This document shows positions 26,419 to 36,855 of a DNA stretch of 64,000 nt, piece after piece. Position numbers and translations under genes: made by a program. Within the stretch, counting starts at the first letter, position 1, and every line of letters begins with the position of its first letter. The notes beneath the pieces are model-generated. The model worked only from the letters and a program-made list of their open reading frames with translations. It had not been told where the DNA came from and made no database searches. Source of the DNA: Trichomonas vaginalis G3 (Eukaryota > Parabasalia > Trichomonadida > Trichomonadidae); NCBI RefSeq assembly GCF_026262505.1, contig NC_067205.1, positions 1,302,001 through 1,366,000 on the forward strand, read 5' to 3'.

Positions 26419-27957
26419 ATGAGAAGAATACAATTGACTTCAAATTTTTTACCAGGCACGAAAAAAGCGGCTAAATCTCTTAGTTTCGGATTGATTATCG
26501 AAGTGCCAAAAGAAAACATAATAAAAAAGACAGATGTTCCAATAATTCAATGCAATGCTTGTGGCAGTTATTATAAAACAGGAGAACAATGCCCAATTTG
26601 CAATGTATCTGTTGAAAAACCCATACAATCATGTTATCTTGAAGAATATTACTATCAGCCAGCGAATTTAGTAAAAAAAGACAGATTAATTGCATTCATA
26701 TTCGATTTAAATATACCAAATGTTCTTTTACAACGAGTGTTTACTTCATTAATGGAAGAATCTTTCGTCAAAACCATGGGTAATGACAAATTTATTTTAA
26801 TATTCAACGGTATGCATCCAATATACATATCAAAGAAGCAAGATTACATACACTTACAAATAGGAGTATATGATACTGATATTACCCCTCATTTATTCCC
26901 TTCTTCTCAAATTCCTGAGTTATTTGAACAAGTCATCGTTCTGATCTCTACATGTGGTTTTCAAACATCATCGGAGAAATCCACAGCTGCCATATTCGAA
27001 TCCCTCAAAACCTTCAAACCAGACAGAGTAATTTATTTTTATGCGAGTACAGTACCATCCTTACCAAATTTACCATTTGCTGTACACTGTATCAATGTAT
27101 CTTCACCAACATCGAAGAATACAACGCCTTATTCGATTTTTTACGAGAATCATTTTTCATTTTTAATGATTCAACAGACATCTAAGAATGTCAATGGATA
27201 TTTATCACTTATTCTTGATAGAAATGTTCCTCTTCGTAGTACTACCACTATAATTGTTTCAAGTGGCTTGAATTTAGAGTGGGTTTCAGCTCCTTATGAA
27301 GAAATCTGCAAAAGGACACGATCTATCACATTATCTTCATCATACTTCCATTCGTTGAACTCTATTATGTGTGCTTTATCTGTTTCTAGTGCTTTTCGCA
27401 ACAATAATTCGTTTTGTTTGCAAATTTCGACAGTTTTAGACGACAAAACTATTTATGTTGCGAATAACTACTTCAGGAAAGCATCGAATGATGATGAATT
27501 CAACTTGTCCTTTAATTTCTACGCATTTGGAATGCTCTATCTTCGACAAACAGCTGTTTCTTACTTCAGTTCGAAAGGAATTTTTGACAGAAGATATCAA
27601 TGGAACTACAACAACATCCCATGCGATGATGAATCACAAGGATTCGTCAAGAAGCTGATAAAAAGATTCAACTGTGTGATTTCTAGTAATTCACCACTAA
27701 ATAACGCACAAAAGGACTATTTGCTGTTCTCAATAAATAACTTGGGAATTCCTTTCATAAGTGATGTTATAAATAACTTGATTGCGCCTCCAAACGAGAA
27801 CTACATTTTACTCCCTCCTTTCATATTCTACAAGAGCGATTCAGAGAGTGAGAAGCAACAGCAACTGGACTTGCTTCAGGGAGGTACAATCATAATATCT
27901 GAATACTTGAGTTCGACTGATTTCGAAAAACTTTTGAATATACTTTCTCTTCAATAA
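26419..27957 (+). CDS. Divergent Sec23/Sec24-like protein
   Basis: 512 residues. Near the N-terminus is a four-cysteine zinc finger (C45, C48, C58, C61; IQCNACGSYY then GEQCPIC), which in Sec23/24 precedes the trunk domain. The next segment has a von-Willebrand-type start (KKDRLIAFIFDLN) and later LILDRNVPLRSTTTIIVSSG, as expected for trunk and beta-sandwich parts, then a helical region and a C-terminal gelsolin-like stretch (PNENYILLPPFIFY, LLQGGTIIISEYLS). These proteins form the inner COPII coat on ER exit sites. It is shorter than usual (about 750-900) and very divergent, so a related family cannot be excluded. Confidence 0.5.
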   Translation: MRRIQLTSNFLPGTKKAAKSLSFGLIIEVPKENIIKKTDVPIIQCNACGSYYKTGEQCPICNVSVEKPIQSCYLEEYYYQPANLVKKDRLIAFIFDLNIPNVLLQRVFTSLMEESFVKTMGNDKFILIFNGMHPIYISKKQDYIHLQIGVYDTDITPHLFPSSQIPELFEQVIVLISTCGFQTSSEKSTAAIFESLKTFKPDRVIYFYASTVPSLPNLPFAVHCINVSSPTSKNTTPYSIFYENHFSFLMIQQTSKNVNGYLSLILDRNVPLRSTTTIIVSSGLNLEWVSAPYEEICKRTRSITLSSSYFHSLNSIMCALSVSSAFRNNNSFCLQISTVLDDKTIYVANNYFRKASNDDEFNLSFNFYAFGMLYLRQTAVSYFSSKGIFDRRYQWNYNNIPCDDESQGFVKKLIKRFNCVISSNSPLNNAQKDYLLFSINNLGIPFISDVINNLIAPPNENYILLPPFIFYKSDSESEKQQQLDLLQGGTIIISEYLSSTDFEKLLNILSLQ

Positions 27958-28039
27958 AGTAAAAATTGTTTGTTTTTTTATTTATAAATAGAGATTTTTT
28001 TTGGAGATGTACTTACGCATCAATGATATAGTCTGCTTA

Positions 28040-28680
28040 AGGCTATTTTCATCGATGAATCAATGGAACTTCAACCTATAAAACATTTGAAAGAAAACAT
28101 TAGATTTATCTTATTTATTCATTCTAATAAAGATAGATTCTTGGATTTATATTTCGAAACTATGAACTTAACTCTACTTATCCATATTCTGGATTCAAAG
28201 ATTTTTCCAATAAATATATAAATGAAATTGGAATAACATTATGATATCTGGTAAAAGAAGTAATAAAATAAATTGCGTGGAAAACGCTTTGTTTTTCACC
28301 AAGATTCACAATGATAAACCTTTATATGATTATATAGTAATGTTGATGTTTTTTTAAATGCTTGTCTCCTAAGAAATACACGACTTTAAATCAAAACACA
28401 AATCAAGCAAAAGAAACAAAATTCGATCTAATTAATCGAACAAACACGAGAAGAGGACGCTGAAATCAGAAGAAAACATGATTCTTTGAGAAGTATCTGA
28501 TGCTCTATCATCACCTTCACTCTCTCATGAACCTGTAGAATATTTTTCAATGGTAGATTTGAGTAATGAAAACCATAGTTCCAATGATGATGAATCACAT
28601 AAAAGGTCAATTTTTGAAAAAATTGCTTTATCATCAACTTCACTAGAGTCTGATTCTGATTAGTATAAAACAAAACCATT
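28040..28680 (+). pseudogene. Eroded coding remnants, host gene of unknown type
   Basis: Several stretches look coding but no gene runs through. A 52-residue frame at 28063-28221 (MELQPIKHLKENIRFILFI onward) has ankyrin-family-like helices. Another near 28435 reads IEQTREEDAEIRRKHDSL, and a third in a different frame gives an acidic Ser-rich tail (SHKRSIFEKIALSS, ESDSD) to 28662. The changes of frame between them suggest a decayed host gene, about three breaks. The assignment to one gene is a guess. Confidence 0.35.
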
Positions 28681-28751
28681 TCAAGCAATGATTCATTCTT
28701 ATCAAAAAGCGATATATTTAAAAATAAATAAACAAATATATATTTTTTATT

Positions 28752-31166
28752 CTATTGCAAGTTGTTTATTGCTGCTTGCGCGTACGCACCAAGTTCTTGC
28801 GAAGACAGGAGAAGATTCAAAGTATCAATGACGTTGTATTCGTAGATTTCGTCTGCAGCGTCTTCGTAGCAAGAAACAGTTGCAATGAACGGTAAAACGA
28901 ACTTTTCCCATCCGCCCATCTGCTTCAACAAAGCAGCAGAGAGCGGAATGATCTGCAGGTATTCCTCACTCCAGGAAGTCCTCGCGAGCCTTTCTGCAGT
29001 GAACAAACACGCCGCAATCGTGGAAGAGTCGCCGAGCTCGAGACAGATGCGGAAATAGCTGCCAAGTAACTCATATTCCGTGGCAGAATTTATAAACATC
29101 GCCGAGTTCAAACATGAAAAAATGTGGCTCAAATTCGAAATCAGTTTCGGATCTTTGAGAACAACAATCCGCTTAAGAAGTTCAAGCGAGGATTCGTTAG
29201 TACTTAATATTCTGACGTTCCGCTTGTTGTGGAGTACAACAACGTATAATCTGAACGTTCCGAACAAATTTGGGAGATTTAAAGATGCCCATTCGCCTAT
29301 TTCATCGGCCAACTTGGAACTGATGACCTCGTTCTCTGCCATTTTGCATAAAATTAAGCTGCCAATTTCATATTTTTTTGCGGATTCGATAACTGCATTA
29401 AGCATAGGTAGGGGTGGAACTATATCATTAAGACGAGCAAGTATTGATAGTCCATATTCAGCAGTTTCTTTTTGTTGAAGAATTGGAATCAATAATTCCT
29501 GATTCAGCTGCGAATTTGGGTCTAAAATGTATATTATCATATCTGTTGCTATCTCAGGATGCTTGTTAAGCCGTATTGTCTCTAAAAGAATGGATTGTAT
29601 GTAAAGATACCTGGAATACTTAAAATCTTCGTTCAATTGTATGAGAGTGAACAATAGATTTAAATATTCCTTCGAAGAATCCGTATTTAAGAACGTTTGG
29701 TAGGAAGATATCAAATAATCTGACATTTCAAGGAAAAATTGGTTCCTGTAATGGCCGCATAAGTATCTATGCATTATACATAAAACTTTCTGAGGGTATG
29801 TGGCCGATAAAGGTGCTAAATGGTCCAAATAAATTTTCGAAACAGCTTTTGGCGTTATAGAGAACACTTGGAGGTATATTTCGAGCATCTGTTCAGATAG
29901 TATTGTTTTGTCAAGCGGCAGAGTGTTAAACAGGCCGGATTCGATGAAAGCAGTCAATGCAATCAAAGAATCACTTATTAAGTCCTTAATTGTGGTCACA
30001 ATTTCAAGGAGGACTTCATCATCAGGTTTCTCCAATATATTACCCTTCAGAGTGTTAAAAAACTGCAAAGCGTGGAAAGGTTGCATATCTTTCTTAACAG
30101 AAGCCAAAGCCTTAAGAAAATCGCTGGATTTAGCACTGCTAAGTGATGATAAATCAAAATCATCATCTGAATCCGTAACAGGATGGAAAGGTTGACTTGA
30201 TTTCATTTCAGTCGGAATCGAGTTCCTTTTTGGGAGCTTGCGGATGAATTCTAATTCATCGTATGGTACATCGATATTATCAATGCACTCTCTCATGAAC
30301 CTGTTGAGCTCGTTCATGTCTGTATCTGGATAATGAACTTGATTCTCCATAAACTCTTTGTAAACATGGCCAAACGATGGTCTGTCTTCTGTTTTTTGAG
30401 CCCAGCATTTAGTAATGAGTTTTGCAAGCGAATTTGGAGTTCTAGAAGGTAATTTTGGTCTTTCTTGCTTTTTGCAAACAAGAAAGGCAATTTGGACAGC
30501 AGGAACTCCTTTAAATGGATATGAACCTACCAAGAGCTCCCAAAGAACCATGGCATACGAGTAAACATCAACTTTATTTGTATACATCGAATTTTCGAAT
30601 AACTCTGGCGCCATCCAATGCGGAGTTCCTATATTTACTGTTAGCAATGACTCTTCTGACATAACAAATCGAGATAATCCAAAATCACAAATTTTTGGAT
30701 ATAATTGACGATCTAAAAGTACGTTGAGTGATTTTAAATCACGATGTATTACACGCATGTTATGAAGCTTTTTCATTCCGATTGCAATTGCAAATGCAAT
30801 TTTTGATTTTTGAGTTCCTGTAAGAACAGGCGCATCGCCAACGTGATGCAATGCATTGTACAATGAATTTCCTGATGTGTATATTGTGATAATAGAATAA
30901 GGATATGTAATTGTAAAACCTACAAAGCCCAAAATGAATCTATTTTGAGTTTGGGCAAGTATCTTGATCTCTCGTTCATATACGACGAATCTTTCTTCTG
31001 TCAATTTCCTCTGTTTCAGAATTTTGATGGCAACGTAAATTCCTGTAGATTTTTGCAGCCCAAAATAGACTTCACTGAATCCACCATGCCCAATGACCTT
31101 TCCAATCTCAAAATCATTCAGAGAAACCACTCGCTCCGGATATTCCTCGGCGAGTGATTTTAGCAT
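28752..31166 (-). CDS. TKL-type protein kinase with helical C-terminal region
   Basis: 804 residues from the ATG at 31166; a longer frame upstream begins at TTG and is probably leader. The kinase domain spans about residues 18-285: GHGGFSEVYFG loop, VAIK with Lys48, HRDLKSLNVLLD (Asp143), DFGLSRF (Asp161) and GTPHWMAPELF. All catalytic residues are present, so it should be active on Ser/Thr. LSRF and WMAPE fit the tyrosine-kinase-like group that is expanded in trichomonads. The remaining 500 residues are helical and repeat-like, probably armadillo-type, a common layout in these kinases, and may bind partners. No membrane segment is clear. Confidence 0.9.
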   Translation of the reverse strand: MLKSLAEEYPERVVSLNDFEIGKVIGHGGFSEVYFGLQKSTGIYVAIKILKQRKLTEERFVVYEREIKILAQTQNRFILGFVGFTITYPYSIITIYTSGNSLYNALHHVGDAPVLTGTQKSKIAFAIAIGMKKLHNMRVIHRDLKSLNVLLDRQLYPKICDFGLSRFVMSEESLLTVNIGTPHWMAPELFENSMYTNKVDVYSYAMVLWELLVGSYPFKGVPAVQIAFLVCKKQERPKLPSRTPNSLAKLITKCWAQKTEDRPSFGHVYKEFMENQVHYPDTDMNELNRFMRECIDNIDVPYDELEFIRKLPKRNSIPTEMKSSQPFHPVTDSDDDFDLSSLSSAKSSDFLKALASVKKDMQPFHALQFFNTLKGNILEKPDDEVLLEIVTTIKDLISDSLIALTAFIESGLFNTLPLDKTILSEQMLEIYLQVFSITPKAVSKIYLDHLAPLSATYPQKVLCIMHRYLCGHYRNQFFLEMSDYLISSYQTFLNTDSSKEYLNLLFTLIQLNEDFKYSRYLYIQSILLETIRLNKHPEIATDMIIYILDPNSQLNQELLIPILQQKETAEYGLSILARLNDIVPPLPMLNAVIESAKKYEIGSLILCKMAENEVISSKLADEIGEWASLNLPNLFGTFRLYVVVLHNKRNVRILSTNESSLELLKRIVVLKDPKLISNLSHIFSCLNSAMFINSATEYELLGSYFRICLELGDSSTIAACLFTAERLARTSWSEEYLQIIPLSAALLKQMGGWEKFVLPFIATVSCYEDAADEIYEYNVIDTLNLLLSSQELGAYAQAAINNLQ

Positions 31167-31280
31167 TATTTTGAAAGAAAATTTGACACAAAATGTCATA
31201 ATGCAAATTCTGGATAATTGGCATGAAAATAACATTAAAGAAACAACCATGACAATAAGGTTATTTACAAATTCTCTCAA

Positions 31281-32528
31281 AATTAATCAGTTTCCACTAT
31301 GAATCGGAAAGCGATAGAGTTATTCCAGATAAATGGCGCCTAAACATTTATTCTTATAATACAGCCATTATTCCTCGTTTCGAGAGCAAATCAATTGTTT
31401 TTTTCACTCACCTTATTATAAAGAAAGCACATCTGGTAAATATCTATCGTGAATAGCTGCTATGCCTTTCATTTTTGCAAGAGACGAATTAATTTGCTTA
31501 TAATATGCAACTTATGAAAAGATAATGAAATAGATTCAGAATTGGAAGAGAATTCTTCTGAAAATAAATCACAATATATTATGATATGAAATAGATACAA
31601 TGACTATATACTAAGCTAGTTCATAGCTATTTTGGTTTTTAATGTCTGAGTTAAATATTTTCCAATAAAATATTGCAATACATATTGAAATTACTGAAGA
31701 ACATACAGATAAAATTAAAGAAGAAACAATAGAGAAACCACTTCTGAAACAGGAGAGACTGCTGACTATTGCTACAATATGAAATAACTGATGATATATT
31801 CTCTAAAGATTTTCATCAATCAATCTAAAATGATAATGACGAAGTATACTTTTTTATGCGATCCTCTTATCTATTAAACACAAATTAAAATAAGTCTATG
31901 ATTCATATGCTTCATCTCACTAAATTATAACTCGTCAATATTATTATAGCTGCATCTGGATTATGTTAATATTAAATAAATTATAAGTAAGCATCTTTTA
32001 ACTTTCTGAAGACCTTCAGACGCACATGGCTCACCAAAAAGAATGAAAGGAGGCTATGAATTTTTTGTTTGTAAATAGCCAGATTTTACATTCCATTGTT
32101 ATGTAATTGCATTAATTCCAAAGTTCCTAATATCCAATGAAGTTACTACTTTTATTTGATGATTTTAAGACAATAGGAAAAACAAGCAAAATTACTCATG
32201 TTATTCAAATGAATCTTTATGATATCAAAACAATAACAATAACAGCATCAAATTTGGAGACAATGCCATTAAAGTTGCTAAAATTATGTATCATGGAGAC
32301 TCAAGCGAGGAATCAACAAACGAAATGAATGAACAATCATAAATATAGCTTCTACATATGATACCATTTTAACAACTAATAATGCTTTCTTTTATTATAA
32401 AATGAAAGATGAGAATCCAATTATAACAGATTATAAGGAAAAATGAAGAAGAAAACAACACACATAATGAAAAAGATATAGAATATATATAAATTCAAAC
32501 AAACACTTTATTCTATAAACAAAAAAAG
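31281..32528 (+). pseudogene. Intergenic region with eroded + strand coding remnants
   Basis: 1.2 kb with no intact gene. Pieces with coding character are IEITEEHTDKIKEETIEKPL near 31690 and, near 32255, a frame ending DSSEESTNEMNEQS, both Glu-rich, in different frames. They may be parts of a decayed gene. The frame at 32137-32328 is probably a shadow of this. No RNA gene is seen. Confidence 0.3.
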
Positions 32529-33419
32529 TTAACAAGAGTCATGTTCCTTTTCTTCTGATGATTTTGATTCAGATGATTTTATTTCTATTGGTTCTCCTAA
32601 CAGCAGATGTGATTCATAAAACTCAAAAAGCTTTTGTAAGTACAGATGTTTCATTTCTGCGTTGCTGATAAGTCTGTTTTTGTTACTTGCAATAACTGCA
32701 AAAAACAGTTCTCCGTTTTTCATGCAAACACCTCTTACGCGCTGGATATTACGTTTCCTTCCTTGTCTTCCGATCCTATTTGGCGAATTTGGAATTTGTT
32801 CTGCTTGAATTTTCTTTTCATCCGAATTTTCTGAATTTTTGTTTTTTTCTGCTTTTTCTTTGTCCTTTTTTGAGGAATCTTTAGTTTTTGTTTCATTTGC
32901 GTCGTCATTATTATCTTCAGAAGAATCTTTTTTGGATTTAACTGTTTTTTCTGTTTCATTAGAGCTTTTATTATCTTGATTTGTTTCTGAAGATCTGCGC
33001 TTTCGTTTAGTCTTTTGCTCATCTTCTTCTCTAACTTTTTTCCAATATTCTTTAATTAAGTCACGAGAATTGAAACAAGCTTCTGGCTCCCATGTATTTT
33101 CACTATCTGGATAATTCTTCCATTTGACTAAGTAAAATATCTTGCCTTGCTGCTTTGTATGCGCAAGAATTTTTTCGACTTCATATTCTTCTTCTGATTC
33201 TTCCTCATCATTTGTTTTTTCTGCATCTTCTGTTGTATTTTCAGTGGCAACTGGTGCTGATTCAACTGGAGGCGGATTTTCTGTAATTTTTTCTGTATTT
33301 TCTTGGATTTTTTCAGGAGTTTCTTTAGGAGCTTCATCATTGCCTATAATTTTGTCTATTTCATCATTGCTGAATGGTCGGGCCTGTATAATATTGTTAA
33401 TTTGTGCTTCATTTTCCAT
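32529..33419 (-). CDS. HP1-like protein: chromodomain plus chromo shadow domain
   Basis: 296 residues. The chromodomain (about 79-130) reads EYEVEKILAHTKQQGKIFYL then VKWKNYPDSENTWEPEACF, with aromatic cage residues Tyr79, Trp100 and Tyr103 as in HP1, so it should bind methylated histone H3. A long Lys/Glu/Asp/Ser hinge follows, then a chromo shadow domain (about 231-280) with RGVCMKNGELFFAVIAS and YLQKLFEFYESHLLL, used for dimer formation. This makes it a heterochromatin protein 1 type silencing factor. The leader has TCACTTTT about 19 bases before the ATG, an initiator. It is head to head with the next gene, 36 bases apart. Confidence 0.88.
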   Translation of the reverse strand: MENEAQINNIIQARPFSNDEIDKIIGNDEAPKETPEKIQENTEKITENPPPVESAPVATENTTEDAEKTNDEEESEEEYEVEKILAHTKQQGKIFYLVKWKNYPDSENTWEPEACFNSRDLIKEYWKKVREEDEQKTKRKRRSSETNQDNKSSNETEKTVKSKKDSSEDNNDDANETKTKDSSKKDKEKAEKNKNSENSDEKKIQAEQIPNSPNRIGRQGRKRNIQRVRGVCMKNGELFFAVIASNKNRLISNAEMKHLYLQKLFEFYESHLLLGEPIEIKSSESKSSEEKEHDSC

Positions 33420-33455
33420 TTTTTGAATTTCAAAAAAGTGACAAAGATTTAGACA
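33420..33455. promoter_or_regulatory. 36-base divergent promoter
   Basis: All DNA between the HP1-like and EGF-type gene starts. It holds AAAAGTGACA (33434-33443), which on the minus strand gives the TGTCACTTTT initiator of HP1 and on the plus strand lies 12 bases before the other ATG. One small site may serve both genes. Confidence 0.55.
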
Positions 33456-34268
33456 ATGTTTTTCATTTTTTTCAGCTATGCACTTTCACATCCAGGACAT
33501 GATCATCATCACCATCATCACCATGGAGATGAAGACTCTGATGATGAACTAGATTTTAACCCTCCAAACTTCACTTCAAGTGATGATCCTGATTCTCCTT
33601 ACTATGTTCCAGGAAAATACAATCCAAAGCTTCACCACCCAGTAGATAAGGATGGAAACCTAATTTGCGCCAAAAATGCATATGAAAATGAATACGGCTG
33701 TCAGTGTAATGATTCATTTCCACTCGGAGATCCATACGACACTGTCCAAGGTTGTTATAACTGCAAAGATAAATGTTCTGAGTATGCCTTTTGCCAATAT
33801 CCTGGCAATTGCAAGTGTTTTGATGATTATACGGGCGATGGTCTCAAATGCATCCAAATTCAGCCATCTATTAACTTTGTGTACAGAGAAAACAAGACAT
33901 TTGCTAAGGTTAGAATGATTTACGCTTCTGATGATCAAATGACTGAAGCTTGGTGCAAATTTGAAGAAACTATTGTTAAGGCAATTGAAGTTGATCCAGA
34001 TTACGTACTTTGCAAGATCCCTCGTGAAAAAGATCGAAGAATTTTAGTTTCGATTTCAAAAGATCGTAAAAGTTGGTCTAAGGAAGGAGTTTTAACAGAA
34101 AATGTCGAAGACACAACCGATTATTCAAAGAATAGACTTTGTTTAATTATTTTCATAATTTCCCTGATTATTTTGACTATTATCTTAATGCATGCCAAAG
34201 ATCCAGTGCAAACAGTTAAACAGCCATTTGCCGTTCAAAAAGCAAGGCCTCGTCGTTATATTTTGTAA
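33456..34268 (+). CDS. Single-pass membrane protein with His cluster and EGF-like module
   Basis: 270 residues: signal peptide MFFIFFSYALSHPG, then a HDHHHHHHHGDED metal-binding-like cluster, acidic Pro-rich spacer, a Cys-rich region (CQCNDSFPLGDPYD, CYNCKDKCSEYAFC, GNCKCFDDYTGDGLKC) with EGF-like spacing, a beta domain with two further Cys (WCKFEETIVKAIEV to VLCKIP; IPT/plexin-like in form), a membrane span (LIIFIISLIILTIILM) and a short basic tail ending RRYIL. It should be exported to the surface or the endomembranes with its Cys-rich part outside. The family is common in trichomonads; the role is unknown. Confidence 0.75.
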   Translation: MFFIFFSYALSHPGHDHHHHHHHGDEDSDDELDFNPPNFTSSDDPDSPYYVPGKYNPKLHHPVDKDGNLICAKNAYENEYGCQCNDSFPLGDPYDTVQGCYNCKDKCSEYAFCQYPGNCKCFDDYTGDGLKCIQIQPSINFVYRENKTFAKVRMIYASDDQMTEAWCKFEETIVKAIEVDPDYVLCKIPREKDRRILVSISKDRKSWSKEGVLTENVEDTTDYSKNRLCLIIFIISLIILTIILMHAKDPVQTVKQPFAVQKARPRRYIL

Positions 34269-34606
34269 TTTTTTGCTAATTTTTATTTCATATTCATCTA
34301 TGAAAGATATGAGCATATTCCAATAGAGATAAAGAGTTTGTTTTACACAAAATTTCCATTTTTCAATAAATTTCAAATTTCCATATACTTTACAATAAAA
34401 TCTGAATGTAAATCTTTTGTGGGGATCGAATACACTTAATTTAAACTCATTGCCATTATAAGAAAATAAATTATTAACATTTTCCAAATTTAATTGTAGA
34501 TTCATCATGCATAAATAAGGCGGCGAGCATTAAAAAGTCAGGTTTAATTAAATCACAATAAGATATTAAACTTTTTTAGAGTTAGGACGCAACATTAATA
34601 CAAAAT
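34269..34606. other. Intergenic spacer, convergent genes
   Basis: 338 bases between convergent genes. A minus-strand frame at 34185-34508 mostly overlaps the coding end of the EGF-type gene and has no coding character, so I leave it out. Confidence 0.4.
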
Positions 34607-35056
34607 TTAGCTATCACCAATTTTACGAGCTTGAACTAAGGTTTCAAGTCTCTGTGTAAATGCTAGAGCAACTTCTGGTGATTCCATTCCAAAAGTCATT
34701 GTACGATATGAGCTGTCGTGTGGGATTACTGACACACGGCATGTATCATTATCATCAGTAACAACCTGTTTAATATCTGAGAATGCAAACGAAACACCTC
34801 TTCCTTTTTCTGTATCAGAAATAATAATTTTTTCTCTTAAAGGATCTACACGAAGAATTTTGTGGTTTGGTGCACCAAACATTGATTCTTGGACGACTTT
34901 ATAGAATTCCTGGTGAGTTGTTCTAACTGCGTGTGATCTTTCATAAGGCATATCATTGCTTTTAACGAAACCAAACTTCCTAAGCATACTTTCTGGTAAG
35001 AAGGCTTTATTGAATGGCGCAAATGGCGCTGTTTTCATTCTGGGTCCACGATACAT
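34607..35056 (-). CDS. Small protein with PH-like domain
   Basis: 149 residues. After a basic Pro-rich start (RGPRMKTAPFAPFNKAFLP) there is a beta-rich domain: HKILRVDPLREKIIISDTEK, GVSFAFSDIKQVVTDD, CRVSVIPHDSSYRTMTFGME and a closing helix PEVALAFTQRLETLVQA, the order of a PH-like fold. PH-like proteins bind phosphoinositides or proteins; which applies here is unknown. It lies next to two BAR-like genes, and a joint role at membranes is plausible but unproven. Confidence 0.5.
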   Translation of the reverse strand: MYRGPRMKTAPFAPFNKAFLPESMLRKFGFVKSNDMPYERSHAVRTTHQEFYKVVQESMFGAPNHKILRVDPLREKIIISDTEKGRGVSFAFSDIKQVVTDDNDTCRVSVIPHDSSYRTMTFGMESPEVALAFTQRLETLVQARKIGDS

Positions 35057-35186
35057 TTAAAAATTATAAAAGAAATTGAAAAATGTAAACTTGAAATTGT
35101 CAAAAAAAGATGATGTAAAGTCGAAATTTGGCAAAAAAAATATTTATAAATAGTATTTAGTTTAGTATTGATAAACAAAATTTGCT

Positions 35187-36077
35187 TCAATAGTACTCAT
35201 CATCTTTCTTTTCGTTTGAATGGTCTTCTGTATCTTCTTCTGGAATTTCAGGAACATCATGTGGAACTTCAGGCAAATCAATCATATGATCTAATTCTGC
35301 TGGTAAATCAGTAACAGTGTTGGCTTGTTGAAGAGATTCGGCATCTGGAGTAAATTGTGGTTGAGGAGCTTCTTCGAGTTGTTTTGTAACAGCTGTTTCG
35401 ATCTTGTTGAGATCCTCTGGGTTAACGTCTTTGATACCCCTGATTTCGTTAAGAATTCCTTGTATTTTATTGATAATTTCGATTTCATTTTCGCTTTCTG
35501 TCTTTAATGTTGTACCGTAACGGATCCAGCCTTGGCGGAATCTTCTAACTTTGAAAAGGTTATATTTCTTTCTTGTTTCGATTAAAGTTGCAAGTTTAAC
35601 TTTTGTATCCTCAAGAGCTGCAACCTTTGCTTCTTTGCATTTGGTAACATTGATCTCTGTCTTTTCTTGGAGTTTATCCCAATCAGGTCTTGCTTTGTTA
35701 TACATTTCAAGATCTAAAGCTTCTCTGAGTTTGGCATTTGCATTTTGGAATTTCTTCTTCGCGTCTAAGTATTCATTGTGTGTGCGATAGAGGACTTCAT
35801 ATCTCTCGATAACATCATTAAAGTCTTCAGAATTTCTTGTTTCTGCAGCTGTAATTCTTTTATGGCAGTCGGCTATTTCTTTGAGACAGGCTGCAAATCT
35901 TTCCATTTGATCTGAAATTGCAGAGTTTTGTGAAACAATCATATTCTTCAAGGTTTCGCCCATTTTTGCCCATGTATCTGCATAGGAATCATGGTACTCA
36001 GCAGAGTTTGCTAAAAACTTCTGAATTGCGACCATGTCATGAAGGAGAATTCGCTTCTTTGATTGAAAAACTTTCAT
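35187..36077 (-). CDS. BAR-like coiled-coil protein
   Basis: 296 residues, nearly all helical to residue 220. The pattern (YADTWAKMGETLKNMI, FAACLKEIADCHKRI, YLDAKKKFQNANAKL, LIETRKKYNLFKVRRFRQGW) follows the three-helix layout and length of BAR/IMD or arfaptin-type domains that bind curved membranes. The last 70 residues are acidic and Pro-rich (PEVPHDVPEIPEEDTEDH), probably disordered. A similar protein is at 39057-39743. It is inferred to act in endocytosis or actin-linked membrane bending. Confidence 0.6.
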   Translation of the reverse strand: MKVFQSKKRILLHDMVAIQKFLANSAEYHDSYADTWAKMGETLKNMIVSQNSAISDQMERFAACLKEIADCHKRITAAETRNSEDFNDVIERYEVLYRTHNEYLDAKKKFQNANAKLREALDLEMYNKARPDWDKLQEKTEINVTKCKEAKVAALEDTKVKLATLIETRKKYNLFKVRRFRQGWIRYGTTLKTESENEIEIINKIQGILNEIRGIKDVNPEDLNKIETAVTKQLEEAPQPQFTPDAESLQQANTVTDLPAELDHMIDLPEVPHDVPEIPEEDTEDHSNEKKDDEYY

Positions 36078-36855
36078 TTGAAATAAGATTTGCGTAATTC
36101 AATACATTTGAAATGCCACTAACCTAAATTTAACCAATTGATTCCTGAGATGAGCACACACAATATTTTCATATAATTTGCCACTTTTTATCGCTATTTA
36201 TCCTTGGAGGGTCAAGAGATCGCTTTCAAAAGTACAATAAACTAGCTATTTTGTAGCATATATGCTATACAATCTTCGCGTGGCTCTGTTATGGATAAGT
36301 TTTAGCTGATAACATATATTGTAAGCTCATTTTTTCGAATTTCTAATAACAAACATTGATTTTTATAAAATTATTGATGCATTCATATATAACTCTTCAT
36401 GTTAATATTATAGATTTGATTTGAATACTCATATCAAAGTACTGTAAATATAATATTCATAATATTAAGAAATAATGTATTTGGTATTCAAAGTCGTATA
36501 AAATAATCATAATTATGGTGCTTGGTCAAATCTGGTTATCTCATCTCTCAGTTTATTGTTGACATCCAAAATTTCTGCAGAAAAAGCAGGGATAATTGAG
36601 AATCTGCTCATAATAGTCAATTCCTAGTATACTGTGAGTAGTATGAAGAAAAAATAAAATTGAAAAAGCTCAGAACTTGTAAATGAAAAACGATTTGATT
36701 CAAAACAAATATGTTACTTTTGATGATGTGTTTACAATACTTCAAATAAATTTGAGAAAGTCTGCAACTTTTGACCCTGTTTTTAAAGTATTATCCGCTT
36801 GTAAAAATTAATAAAAAAATAATGTAAAGTTTACATTTTTTACACAACCCTCTCG
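36078..36855. other. Intergenic DNA, divergent genes
   Basis: About 780 AT-rich bases between divergent BAR-like and CK1 genes. AAAAAGTGGCA (complement, near 36180) is like the AAAAGTGACA motif seen before other starts. I see no gene or RNA. Confidence 0.4.

Noticed and set aside
28428-28688. 86-codon minus-strand frame as a gene
   Set aside because: The opposite strand holds more convincing coding remnants; the minus frame looks like a shadow.
31167-31280. Longer N-terminus of the TKL kinase with a hydrophobic stretch
   Set aside because: It would begin at TTG and is the A/T leader read as protein; the ATG at 31166 fits the usual distance to the kinase domain.
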